In this document: positions 18,653 to 30,165 of the stretch, one piece after another
Layout: every line of letters starts with the position of its first letter
How positions within the stretch are numbered: position 1 is the stretch's first letter
Source: Kineothrix sp. MSJ-39
GTDB lineage: Bacteria; Bacillota; Clostridia; Lachnospirales; Lachnospiraceae
Length of the DNA: 64,000 nucleotides
Direction of reading: 5' to 3'
NCBI RefSeq assembly: GCF_018917935.1
Contig: NZ_JAHLPN010000002.1
Location: 62,001 to 126,000, forward strand
Made by a program: the position numbers and the translations under genes
The notes under the pieces: generated by a model
What the model saw: only the letters and a program-made list of their open reading frames with translations
Databases searched by the model: none
Told to the model about the DNA's origin: nothing

Positions 18653-19918
18653 TTACCTCTGGACTGCTTCTCCCATTAAAAGATCATATAATGTCTGATG
18701 ACAGGAAAGTGCATCAAGCAGCTCCTTTACCTTTTCTACAGAAGGACGTTTTTGCATCCCCTTCTTTTTCACGCCGCGCAGGAGCAGGTTTTTCGGCGTG
18801 TGCGCCATATCGATAAACTCCATGATCTGCGTTTCATAGCCATAGCATTCCATCAGCTGCGCCCGGACTGCGTCCGTCAGGATCGCTGCCATACGGTCCT
18901 TTAAGATCCCATAGGAAAGCACGGAAGATAGCATGTCACATTTGATCTGTCTGTTCAGCTCATGCTGGCAGCACGGAACAGTCAGGATCACACTCGCATT
19001 CCAGGAGATCGCCTTTGCGATCGCATAATCTGTCGCCGTATCGCATGCATGCAGTGTTACGACCATATCGACTTCTTCCTTTTCCCGGTAGTTTTTAATA
19101 TCGCCTTCCAGAAAATGCAGATCCTCATAGCCGTACTGATCCCGCAGACGGTTACAGTGCTGGATCACGTCTTTTTTCAGATCCAGTCCGATCACATCGA
19201 TATCATATCCCTTTAAGATCTTCAGATAATAATAAATGGCAAATGTCAGATAGGACTTTCCACAGCCAAAATCCACGATGGAGATCTTTCTGTCCTGTGG
19301 AAGCGCCGGCAGTACATCCTCGATATATTCCAAAAAACGGTTGATCTGTTTGAATTTATCATATTTCGTGCGCACGATACTGCCATCCGCATTCTGCACA
19401 CCAAGCTCCTGCAAAAACGGAACACAGACGCCTTCCTGTAGAATGTACTTCTTTTTGCGGTTGTGGGACAATCTATCTTTATTACATGTTCCCATATCTC
19501 CCATAACAGAGATTCGTTCGTCTGATACACTGTTTCCGGATCTTTCCGGTTTCTTTGCTGCCCGCTTCTTCACGGTAACTTTTCCGTTTTTACTGATCAT
19601 GGCTGTTACCTGGCAATCCGCCGCCTGCAGGGAAAATTGCCGGAAGTTAGCCAAAAGCAACATAATTTCCGCGATCAGTTCTTCCTTTTCATAGTTAGCG
19701 TGAAACACCTGTGTTCCCACATAGCTTGTCATCTGAAAAAACAGCCTGTCCTTCTTCTGCACGGGTCTGATCCTGACCTTGGATGCCAGAAGTGCTTTAT
19801 CTTTCTCCATGCCCTGTGCATTTCCGAAGGCTTCCGGCTTTTTACGCGGATCACTCAGTACGATCTGCAAAAGATCTGTATTCAGTTTTTCTTCCAGTAT
19901 CTGCTCTATCCGCTCCAT
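18653..19918 (-). CDS. SAM-dependent methyltransferase, Methyltransf_32/METTL25-like
   Basis: A 421-aa protein. The N-terminal ~150 residues are a poorly conserved domain; the rest is a class I methyltransferase with the SAM-binding motif IVDFGCGKSYLTFAIYYYL, acidic loop VIGLDLKKDVI and motif MVVTLHACDTATDYA. The T-L-H-A-C-D-T-A-T-D motif is characteristic of the Methyltransf_32 group, related to RNA adenine dimethylase-like proteins. An RNA substrate is likely but unproven. It is cotranscribed with the membrane-anchored 842-aa protein, an unexplained pairing. Confidence 0.82.
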   Translation of the reverse strand: MERIEQILEEKLNTDLLQIVLSDPRKKPEAFGNAQGMEKDKALLASKVRIRPVQKKDRLFFQMTSYVGTQVFHANYEKEELIAEIMLLLANFRQFSLQAADCQVTAMISKNGKVTVKKRAAKKPERSGNSVSDERISVMGDMGTCNKDRLSHNRKKKYILQEGVCVPFLQELGVQNADGSIVRTKYDKFKQINRFLEYIEDVLPALPQDRKISIVDFGCGKSYLTFAIYYYLKILKGYDIDVIGLDLKKDVIQHCNRLRDQYGYEDLHFLEGDIKNYREKEEVDMVVTLHACDTATDYAIAKAISWNASVILTVPCCQHELNRQIKCDMLSSVLSYGILKDRMAAILTDAVRAQLMECYGYETQIMEFIDMAHTPKNLLLRGVKKKGMQKRPSVEKVKELLDALSCHQTLYDLLMGEAVQR

Positions 19919-19989
19919 GTATCACATTCCTTATCTGTCTGACCTCGAATAGTTTCATTTTAAGTTGCCTGCATCTATTCGTCAAGGCA

Positions 19990-20038
19990 CAAATCCGTAA
20001 AAGCATGCCCTTAACCGGTCAGCTTATTACGGATTTGC
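19990..20038. repeat. Palindromic intergenic repeat, copy 1
   Basis: CAAATCCGTAA (19990-20000) pairs with TTACGGATTTG (20028-20038). The complement reads ATCCGTAATAAGCTGACC, and the same 18 bases occur at 27909-27926, where another palindrome with the same outer stem lies. The two loops differ. It sits in the 140-bp gap between the methyltransferase gene and a small hypothetical gene, next to a short GC-rich hairpin at 20037-20052. This looks like a dispersed small palindromic repeat family. Confidence 0.7.
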
Positions 20039-20057
20039 CAGGCTCCAGCCTGTTATC

Positions 20058-20438
20058 TTAAAACTGCAGAAATCCCATATCCTTTTTGTGTCTGCGTTTC
20101 AGCACCTCATTCAGCAGGATCAGAAAAACGAGCTCATCGATCCCGTCCTGCGAAAGCACTTTATAAAGCGGATCTTCCGGCTTTGTCTGCTTTTTCATCT
20201 TACCCAGAAGATCTGCCGAAAGTCTGCGCAGCATGAGCTGATCCGGATAAGCATCGTAGATCATACTGCCGTCATAATCTAAAATACTGATCGACTTGAC
20301 AATTTCCCGCTGCAGCATCCTCGCACCGTTTAAGTACATCTGTTGGAAATATTCCAGATCTTCCACCATTCCGTTTTCTTTGGTATAGGCGACTGCGGGA
20401 TATGTCATATAAAAAGGAAGCACATTCATTTTTTTCAT
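20058..20438 (-). CDS. Conserved hypothetical protein, mostly helical
   Basis: A 126-aa protein with no motif I recognise. It begins MKKMNVLPFYMTYPAVAYTK and is predicted to be helical and soluble, with a charged C terminus. The ribosome site is weak (GAGG just upstream), leaving a start four codons later possible. It is directly downstream of the ATP synthase operon, but a strong terminator separates them, so it either has its own promoter or depends on readthrough. The frame is complete and codon use resembles neighbours, so it is probably a real gene. Confidence 0.72.
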   Translation of the reverse strand: MKKMNVLPFYMTYPAVAYTKENGMVEDLEYFQQMYLNGARMLQREIVKSISILDYDGSMIYDAYPDQLMLRRLSADLLGKMKKQTKPEDPLYKVLSQDGIDELVFLILLNEVLKRRHKKDMGFLQF

Positions 20439-20472
20439 GCAGGCCTCAAACTACTTTTCTCTATATATATGA

Positions 20473-20505
20473 CAAAAGAAAGGGAGCTGTTACATAACAG
20501 CTCCC
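20473..20505 (-). terminator. Terminator of the atp operon
   Basis: An 11-bp perfect stem GGGAGCTGTTA / TAACAGCTCCC (20482-20505) with a 2-nt centre is followed on the minus strand by TTTCTTTT. It lies 17 bp past the atpC stop. Confidence 0.9.
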
Positions 20506-20521
20506 GCAAAATTTTGCTCTT

Positions 20522-20929
20522 CTATTTGACTGTTTCGATACGTGCAAGTGCACGCTGCAGCGCAGTCTCCGCTCTTGCGACATCAGTCTCGCTTGTCTTA
20601 TGCAAAAGACGTTCTTCGGCTCTTTCCTTTGCCGCCTCCGCTCTGTCCAGATCGATCTCCTGCGGCCACTCAATGATCTCCGCCATGATCGTCACTCTGT
20701 CCGGCAGTATTTCTACAAAACCGGCGTGCAGAGCTGCTTCACGCGTTTCGTCATTTTCTTCCGTAATGGTAAGAATACCCGGTTTGATGATCACCGTCAT
20801 CGGGATATGATGCTTGTAAATACCGATCTCTCCCTCTGTCGTATTAAACTCGACCATGACAGCCTCACCTTCGTAGAAAACGCGATCCGGTGTGATAATC
20901 TTCAGTTCAAAGTTTCTTTCATCTGCCAT
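20522..20929 (-). CDS. atpC: ATP synthase F1 subunit epsilon
   Basis: A 135-aa protein with the N-terminal beta-sandwich (FELKIITPDRVFYEGEAVMV, GEIGIYKHHIPMTVII) and the C-terminal two-helix arm (RAEAAKERAEERLL). Epsilon sits in the central stalk with gamma and can lock the rotor against wasteful ATP hydrolysis. It is the last gene of the atp operon, 13 bp after atpD, followed by a terminator. The usual -GHHP- motif reads K-H-H-I-P here. Confidence 0.96.
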   Translation of the reverse strand: MADERNFELKIITPDRVFYEGEAVMVEFNTTEGEIGIYKHHIPMTVIIKPGILTITEENDETREAALHAGFVEILPDRVTIMAEIIEWPQEIDLDRAEAAKERAEERLLHKTSETDVARAETALQRALARIETVK

Positions 20930-20942
20930 CCGGTCTCACTCC

Positions 20943-22340
<1,398 letters not shown>

Positions 22341-22355
22341 CTATTCACTCCTTTT

Positions 22356-23228
22356 CTAGCTGATGGCCTCCGCACCTGCTATAATTTCGGTTAATTCCTG
22401 CGTAATAGATCCCTGACGGGCTCTATTGTATTGTAAAGCCAATGAATCAATCATTTCTTCAGCGTTGCTCGTTGCTGAATCCATTGCCTGCATACGTGCA
22501 CCGTTCTCACTTGCGACAGCATCTACCATTCCGCCAAAGATCAGGCTTGTGATATATTTTGGAATGATCAGATCAAGTGCTTCCGTTTCCTCCGGTTCGA
22601 AGTTCATCAGAAGCTTATCGTCCGCATCTGTCTTTGTCTCCGTCGTTTCCGTCTCCTGTCCGCTGACCGGAAGAAGTTTTAAAAACTGCGGAATATGGAC
22701 AACGGTATTTTTGAATGCTGTATATGCCAGATAGATCTCACCGACCTCACCGTCTGAAAATGCTTTCAGAACAGTGTTCGCGATATTCATGGCATCGATA
22801 TAAACCGGTTCGTCGATCATATCGGAATAATCGGCAGCGATCTCATAACCGGCTCTCTCCAGTGCATCTTTTCCTTTTTTACCGATCGCGTAGATCTTCA
22901 GATCTTCTTTTTTCAGATCCTCGTTCTTTGTGATCAGCTTTACGACATTGGAGTTATAACCGCCGGCAAGACCTCTGTTACTTGTGATGACAATGACTGC
23001 TTTTTTGCTGCTTTCACCGGCCTTTAAATAAGGATGATTGATCGTTCCGGCTTTGGCAAGCATGGATTTGACAGTCTCATACATGCATTCAAAATATGCC
23101 TTTGATTGTTCTGCACGCGTTTTTGCTCTCTGCAGCTTAACAGTGGATACGAGCTTCATTGCTTTCGTGATCTGCTGTGTACTCTGAACAGATTCCTTGC
23201 GCCTTTTGATACTTCTCATTGAAGCCAT
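22356..23228 (-). CDS. atpG: ATP synthase F1 subunit gamma
   Basis: A 290-aa rotor shaft subunit. The N terminus ASMRSIKRRKESVQSTQQIT and the C terminus EEMIDSLALQYNRARQGSIT form the central coiled coil; the middle has SNRGLAGGYNSNVVKL. Spacing and order between atpA and atpD are standard. An acidic insert around residue 195 (ETETTETKTDADD) is a normal site of length variation. Confidence 0.97.
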   Translation of the reverse strand: MASMRSIKRRKESVQSTQQITKAMKLVSTVKLQRAKTRAEQSKAYFECMYETVKSMLAKAGTINHPYLKAGESSKKAVIVITSNRGLAGGYNSNVVKLITKNEDLKKEDLKIYAIGKKGKDALERAGYEIAADYSDMIDEPVYIDAMNIANTVLKAFSDGEVGEIYLAYTAFKNTVVHIPQFLKLLPVSGQETETTETKTDADDKLLMNFEPEETEALDLIIPKYITSLIFGGMVDAVASENGARMQAMDSATSNAEEMIDSLALQYNRARQGSITQELTEIIAGAEAIS

Positions 23229-23254
23229 GCGTGTTCACCTATTCTTTCTGCAAT

Positions 23255-24778
<1,524 letters not shown>

Positions 24779-24793
24779 CTAAATACTAGCCGG

Positions 24794-25342
24794 CTATGCC
24801 AGCTGAATTTTCATAAGCTGTTTCTTCAGCTCATTAAGCTTCGTTGCAATACTGCTGTCCACGACATGATCCCCGATACGGATCACAAGACCGCCGATGA
24901 TAGCTGCATCTATGCTGTAGTGCATCTCCATGTTGGTGTATTTTGTCGTTTCGAGAAGCTTTTCTTCGATCTGCTTTTTCTGCCGGTCGGAAAGTGTGGC
25001 GGCACTTTTGACATAAGCCACGCCAATGCCTTTTTCTTCCTTGACCGCATTCCGGAAATACTGCAGGATGCTGTCAAGATCCGCATAACGTCCTTTCGTG
25101 ACGAGCAGTCTCAGAAAACCAACCAGTTCCTTGTCGATCCGTCCCAAAAAGACATTGTCGACAATTTCCAGCTTGTCTTCTTTATCGATCTTTGGATGAT
25201 TCATTAATTTGGAGAAGTCCGGGTTTTCGGCAAGCACCTCGGATATGGCATCGATCTCCTGTGTAAAGGCATCGATCTTATCCTGCTCCTTTGCCAGCTC
25301 AAACAACGCTTCTCCGTATGTCTGGGATACTAGCTTAGCCAT
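24794..25342 (-). CDS. atpH: ATP synthase F1 subunit delta
   Basis: A 182-aa peripheral-stalk subunit (OSCP type) that joins the top of F1 to the b subunits. The N terminus AKLVSQTYGEALFELAKEQD and the C-terminal block IIGGLVIRIGDHVVDSSIAT are typical. The start overlaps the end of atpF by 13 bp, so the two are translationally linked. Confidence 0.95.
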   Translation of the reverse strand: MAKLVSQTYGEALFELAKEQDKIDAFTQEIDAISEVLAENPDFSKLMNHPKIDKEDKLEIVDNVFLGRIDKELVGFLRLLVTKGRYADLDSILQYFRNAVKEEKGIGVAYVKSAATLSDRQKKQIEEKLLETTKYTNMEMHYSIDAAIIGGLVIRIGDHVVDSSIATKLNELKKQLMKIQLA

Positions 25343-25896
25343 GTGCTTTCACCTATTTCCTTTAATGTCTCGTCAATCAGGCCGTCGCTTACTGTTGTAT
25401 CAATGTTAGCTGCCACAACCTTACCTGCCATTGCAGACGCGATCTGGATCATTTCCTTCTTCACATCATCCGCTGCTTTCTTCTTTTCAAGTTCAGCTTC
25501 CGCATTTGCTCTCGCAATGATACGGGCTGCTTCTTCTTTTGCTTTTGCAACGATATCCGCTTCATTTGCCAGTGCTTTCTGTCTTGCTGCACTTAAGATC
25601 TCTTCCGCCTGCTTGTCAATCTCGCGGATGCGGTTTTCGTAATCTTCCTTCAGTGCGATGGCATCTGCCTTTTCTGTCTGCGCTGTCTCAATGTCGTCCG
25701 CAATACGGCTTTGTCTGTCCGTTAAGAACTTTCTGACCGGATTGAACAGGAAGTGGGACAGAAACAGAAATAATGCAAAGATCGCAAGGATCATAAGAAA
25801 CGCATCATGCAAAAGCTGCCAGTCAAGATCAAATAATCTTGTCATACCTGCTTCGCTTTCTGCCAGTACGAAGGTCGTACTTAGTATCGTATTCAA
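25330..25896 (-). CDS. atpF: ATP synthase F0 subunit b
   Basis: A 188-aa stator subunit: one membrane helix (about 33-50, LMILAIFALFLFLSHFLF) followed by a long charged helix (KEDYENRIREIDKQAEEILS and onward) that dimerises and reaches up to delta. The segment before the membrane helix is longer than in E. coli, as is common in Clostridia. It lies between atpE and atpH. Confidence 0.95.
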   Translation of the reverse strand: MNTILSTTFVLAESEAGMTRLFDLDWQLLHDAFLMILAIFALFLFLSHFLFNPVRKFLTDRQSRIADDIETAQTEKADAIALKEDYENRIREIDKQAEEILSAARQKALANEADIVAKAKEEAARIIARANAEAELEKKKAADDVKKEMIQIASAMAGKVVAANIDTTVSDGLIDETLKEIGESTWLS

Positions 25897-25933
25897 GCCA
25901 TTAGCCTCCTTTCATGATTTGTCCCGAAGGTCT

Positions 25934-26945
<1,012 letters not shown>

Positions 26946-26949
26946 ACAT

Positions 26950-27348
26950 TCACCTCCTGAATAATTTATGAGTAAACGGCTGTAAATACGCCGCTACTTT
27001 CAAACCCATGATGCCTAAAAAGGATACGACCGGATTTCCGATACCGGAAAGCCATAAAGCAAATACAACAACAACGACGATTCCGTATCTGAGCAGATTA
27101 TGAAGCTGCATCTTCTTCACCGCGCCGCTTTCGCCAAGATCCAGTGCCATATTCAGCGACCATGCCATATGGACCGCCATGCCCATCGCACATAAAATAC
27201 CGGTAAGAAGACCAATACTGTAAAACAAACGGTCTTTTACAAAAATAAGACCAACAGCCTCACAGACCACACCATATAACAAAATACCGATCAGAAGATC
27301 CGGCAGTACATCACTTAAACCGTTTAACCAGTTTTTTAATTTCTGCAT
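26950..27348 (-). CDS. atpI: ATP synthase subunit I (AtpI-like membrane protein)
   Basis: A 132-aa protein with four predicted membrane helices (about 15-33, 40-60, 84-102 and 104-120), placed directly before atpB as atpI usually is. The family helps assemble the c ring and may act in magnesium supply. Sequence conservation is low, so identity rests largely on topology, size and position. Its final codons AGG AGG TGA also form the atpB ribosome site. Confidence 0.8.
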   Translation of the reverse strand: MQKLKNWLNGLSDVLPDLLIGILLYGVVCEAVGLIFVKDRLFYSIGLLTGILCAMGMAVHMAWSLNMALDLGESGAVKKMQLHNLLRYGIVVVVVFALWLSGIGNPVVSFLGIMGLKVAAYLQPFTHKLFRR

Positions 27349-27415
27349 GTTAGCTCCGTTTCTCCCTCAAACTGTTTCTGCCTCACAGGATCCATCTGTC
27401 CTCACGCCTTGTCAT

Positions 27416-27748
27416 TCAGCGCTCCTCGGAAGAATCGTCCTGCGTCCTGTCGATCCTGTGTGCCTTTACATCGGCTCTGCGCTTCTTCCGCCCGGAATCA
27501 TCCCCGGCTGTACGCATCGCGAAAATATAAATATTCCGAAAACCGGCCAAGGCACCGATGAAAAACAGGATGATCGATAAAAATGAAGTGCCTAAAAGCT
27601 TGTCCAGATACCACCCTGCACCGCCGCAAAGCACGATCGGCACGAGCATATTGATGCCAAACTGCGTGATCATTGCAAGTGACCGGTATACGCTTCTGTC
27701 ATACCCATTTTTTTTCTGCTTTTTCGGTTTTTTCAAATCACACCTCAT
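27416..27748 (-). CDS. atpZ: AtpZ-type assembly protein, first gene of the atp operon
   Basis: A protein of up to 110 aa with two membrane helices (about 25-43 and 52-70) and GINMLVPIVLCGGAGWYLDK, the AtpZ/AtpI signature. AtpZ proteins help c-ring assembly. Two starts are possible. The ATG at 27748 lies only ~13 nt from the predicted transcription start and has a poor ribosome site. A TTG at 27736 has GAGGTG at good distance and begins LKKPKKQKKNG, and may be the true start. The C terminus is highly charged. Confidence 0.82.
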   Translation of the reverse strand: MRCDLKKPKKQKKNGYDRSVYRSLAMITQFGINMLVPIVLCGGAGWYLDKLLGTSFLSIILFFIGALAGFRNIYIFAMRTAGDDSGRKKRRADVKAHRIDRTQDDSSEER

Positions 27749-27767
27749 CCTAATCGAACTTCCTTAC

Positions 27768-27796
27768 ATTATACCTATTTTTTTGTGGACTGTCTA
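27768..27796 (-). promoter_or_regulatory. Promoter of the atp operon
   Basis: On the minus strand, TAGACA (27796-27791) and a perfect TATAAT (27773-27768) are separated by 17 bp. Transcription should start near 27761, immediately before atpZ. This is one of the strongest promoter matches in the window, as expected for the ATP synthase genes. Confidence 0.85.
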
Positions 27797-27890
27797 CCAA
27801 AATACCCATTTTAATTTATAGCTATTTTTTCTCATTTTATTTTCTTTCTTCTCATTGACTTTTTGTACCACGCAGAGTACGATTTGTATA

Positions 27891-28027
27891 ACTATTCAGA
27901 GCCATACAATCCGTAATAAGCTGACCATTTATGGTCACGCTATTTACGGATGATATGGCGAAGCAACCACATGAGCAAAAGGAAAGCATCATTAAGATGC
28001 GATTTTGCGAATGGGGTGCTGAATAGT
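27891..28027. repeat. Nested palindromic repeat element, copy 2
   Basis: Outer inverted ends ACTATTCAG (27891-27899) and CTGAATAGT (28019-28027) enclose a 59-nt hairpin (27901-27959, GCCAT...ATGGC) with arms containing AATCCGTAA. The hairpin shares ATCCGTAATAAGCTGACC with the reverse complement of the 19990-20038 palindrome. The outer ends match the hairpin at 60334-60366. It fills most of the gap between the atp promoter and the DUF402 gene; the rest of that gap is A/T-rich promoter DNA. A small non-autonomous mobile element is possible. Confidence 0.65.
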
Positions 28028-28065
28028 GAATCAAAGATTCCTCAATCCCACATAAGGAGAACCTT

Positions 28066-28545
28066 ATGAAAGAATTCTCTCTCTATCGTAAACGGATTAT
28101 TCCGGATGAATGTATTTTATTGAAAAACGACCACATTGTTTCCTTCGAGGACAATCGTCTGGTCACAACATGGTCTGCGCTCCATCCGAAGAAAGACCTG
28201 CACCATGGCATTTCCTGTTATTTTCTGGAGCATGGTATCAAAGTCAGCAAATTCTATTATGAGGATGGCAGGCTGCTTTACTGGTATATTGACATTATCA
28301 CGCATAGCTGGAATGAGGACGGATCCTCTCTGACGGTGATCGATCTGCTGGCGGATGTGCTGATCTATCCCGATGGTTTTGTAAAAGTTGTGGATCTGGA
28401 TGAACTTGCAGACGCGGAAGAAGCGGGTATCATCACAAAAGAGCAGCTCCTGAAATCCCTGCGCACGCTGGACAAGCTGCTTGGCATGATCTATGCAGGG
28501 GAATTTAAACGGATCCAGGATTATGTGGAGAGTTTTGAAGTATAA
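28066..28545 (+). CDS. DUF402 domain protein
   Basis: A 159-aa protein of the DUF402/FomD-like family. Conserved parts are LYWYIDIITHSWNEDGSSLT, VIDLLADVLIYPDGFVKVVD and the following LDELADAEEAGIITKEQ. Members act as nucleoside di/triphosphate phosphatases or RNA-associated enzymes using acidic residues and divalent metal; the D-L-L-A-D-V and Y-P-D-G motifs are present. An AAGGAGA site precedes the ATG. It is a single gene ending at a two-way terminator. The exact substrate is unknown. Confidence 0.85.
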   Translation: MKEFSLYRKRIIPDECILLKNDHIVSFEDNRLVTTWSALHPKKDLHHGISCYFLEHGIKVSKFYYEDGRLLYWYIDIITHSWNEDGSSLTVIDLLADVLIYPDGFVKVVDLDELADAEEAGIITKEQLLKSLRTLDKLLGMIYAGEFKRIQDYVESFEV

Positions 28546-28546
28546 T

Positions 28547-28590
28547 AAAAATGCCATATAGCAAGCATAATCGCTCCTATATGGCATTTT
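28547..28590. terminator. Bidirectional terminator after DUF402 and the Rpn-type gene
   Basis: The 14-base arm AAAATGCCATATAG (28548-28561) is complementary to CTATATGGCATTTT (28577-28590), and T-rich sequence flanks it on both strands. It lies 2 bp past the DUF402 stop and 4 bp past the stop of the convergent Rpn-type reading frame. Confidence 0.85.
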
Positions 28591-28768
28591 ATTTTACTTC
28601 TTTAGCATGGCGCGCAGTCTTTTTACCTCGTTCTCAAGTTCTGCTGCCCTTTTCAGAGCATCGTCAGCTCTTTTCCGTTCTTTTTCTGTATTTTCTAAAG
28701 TATACCCCTTGTCAAGGACAAATTAAGAAGAAGGGATTTTATTTTCCAGCCAGCAGATGGCTATATCA

Positions 28769-29746
28769 TTATATTTCATTACCTTCTTCGTTATCTATAT
28801 CTGATAAAGGGGTTTTCCCCTTAATTGGATATATACCTGTTGTTATATACTGATAATATTCATTTGGAGAAAGCTTGGCCAATCTCCATTGATATCTGTC
28901 ATTATTATAATAATCCATCCAGTCATCAATAATAGTATGTATCTCTTTGTATGTTGTACATTCCCGTATCCTTTCTCCTATATGATCTTTCATTCGACCA
29001 AAAAAACTTTCCTGCGGTGCATTATCCCAGCAGTTACCTTTTCTGGACATTGACTGCCTTAATCCTTTATCTTTTACAAGTTGAATAAAGCTACAGCTTG
29101 TGTAGTGGCATCCCTGATCACTATGTATGATTGTATCTGTTGCAAGAGAAATTCCATGTTTTTCTATCATTTGTTTTACTGTTTCCAACACAAAATCAAC
29201 TTCCAATGATTCACTTAGCACATAGGACAATATCTGCTTTGTAAAGGCATCCATAATTGTTGACAGATAGCAGAAACGACCAGCAAATGGAATGTATGTA
29301 ATATCTGTGAGTAGTATCTTTCTAGCCCCATATTTCTCAAATTCACGCTTTACAAGGTTCTCTGCAACATTATTCGTCTTTATTGCTTTCGCCATCCTTC
29401 TATAAGGATTTGCCTTTCGTATGTTACATACAAGACCATATTTTTTCATCAATCGTCTTATTTTCTTGACGTTCATGATAACAGGCGGATTCATATGCAG
29501 CAATCTCATATATATTCCCTGGGCACCTTTATCATATCCCCTGAAGCTATATGCAATTAAAATCAGTTCAAAGTCAGCTCTGTCTTGTCTTTCTTTTTCA
29601 TCTCTTTTATCTGCTGCATTCACCCAATTATAATAACCGGATCTTGAGACGCCAGCAATTTCACAGAGCATTTTAACTGACAGTGTATTATTTGCTTTAC
29701 TAATTGTCTCATGGATAATCTCAAATTTATTCTCTGCCATCTCCAT
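28769..29746 (-). CDS. IS3-family transposase OrfB (DDE integrase)
   Basis: A 325-aa transposase with an N-terminal HTH_21 region (MNVKKIRRLMKKYGLVCNIR) and an rve integrase core. The catalytic triad is visible as LLTDITYIPF, IIHSDQGCHYTS and NAPQESFFGRMKDHI. It begins 2 bp after the OrfA stop in the -1 frame, with an A/G-rich run (AAAGAAAAAG) at the end of orfA, so a fused OrfAB product by -1 frameshifting is likely. The frame is intact, so the element may still be active. Confidence 0.93.
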   Translation of the reverse strand: MEMAENKFEIIHETISKANNTLSVKMLCEIAGVSRSGYYNWVNAADKRDEKERQDRADFELILIAYSFRGYDKGAQGIYMRLLHMNPPVIMNVKKIRRLMKKYGLVCNIRKANPYRRMAKAIKTNNVAENLVKREFEKYGARKILLTDITYIPFAGRFCYLSTIMDAFTKQILSYVLSESLEVDFVLETVKQMIEKHGISLATDTIIHSDQGCHYTSCSFIQLVKDKGLRQSMSRKGNCWDNAPQESFFGRMKDHIGERIRECTTYKEIHTIIDDWMDYYNNDRYQWRLAKLSPNEYYQYITTGIYPIKGKTPLSDIDNEEGNEI

Positions 29747-29748
29747 GA

Positions 29749-30165
29749 TTACTTTTTCTTTCTCAAATTGTCCGCAATAATAATTTTTTTTAGAAATTCA
29801 ACTTCTTGCCGTAGATACAACAGCTCATTTTGCATTCGCTCTATGGATTGAGGTGCTGCCAATTCTTCTATATCTGTTGGCTTTGGGGGAATTCTTCTTT
29901 TTCTATTAGCACCTTCAGAAAATCCCTCCCCAGCCAGGGCTTGCTTTTTTATGTGCTGCACAAGTGAATCTATTTGTTTTTGTCTAAATATACTTAAATC
30001 AAATCCAAAATCTTCAAGAATTTTTCTAGGTGTGTTTCCAGCCTGGTAGCTTACCCAAAAATCTTCTTTAAATTTTGCAGTATAATATATCATATGTTTC
30101 GTTACTTTAAAAACATATGGATTCTTTTCAAGTTGCTTAATCTGTTTCGCTGTATACTCCTTCAT
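29749..30165 (-). CDS. IS3-family transposase OrfA (helix-turn-helix protein)
   Basis: A 138-aa protein. The N-terminal half is a helix-turn-helix (KFKEDFWVSYQAGNTPRKIL), and the C-terminal end carries a leucine-rich helix (MQNELLYLRQEVEFLKKIII), as in IS150-type OrfA proteins that bind the IS ends and dimerise. An AGGAGG site precedes the ATG. The last codons form an A-rich run suited to frameshifting into OrfB. Confidence 0.9.
   Translation of the reverse strand: MKEYTAKQIKQLEKNPYVFKVTKHMIYYTAKFKEDFWVSYQAGNTPRKILEDFGFDLSIFRQKQIDSLVQHIKKQALAGEGFSEGANRKRRIPPKPTDIEELAAPQSIERMQNELLYLRQEVEFLKKIIIADNLRKKK

Noticed and set aside
27852-28034. 60-aa open frame on the minus strand
   Set aside because: It lies inside the palindromic repeat element and has no ribosome site.
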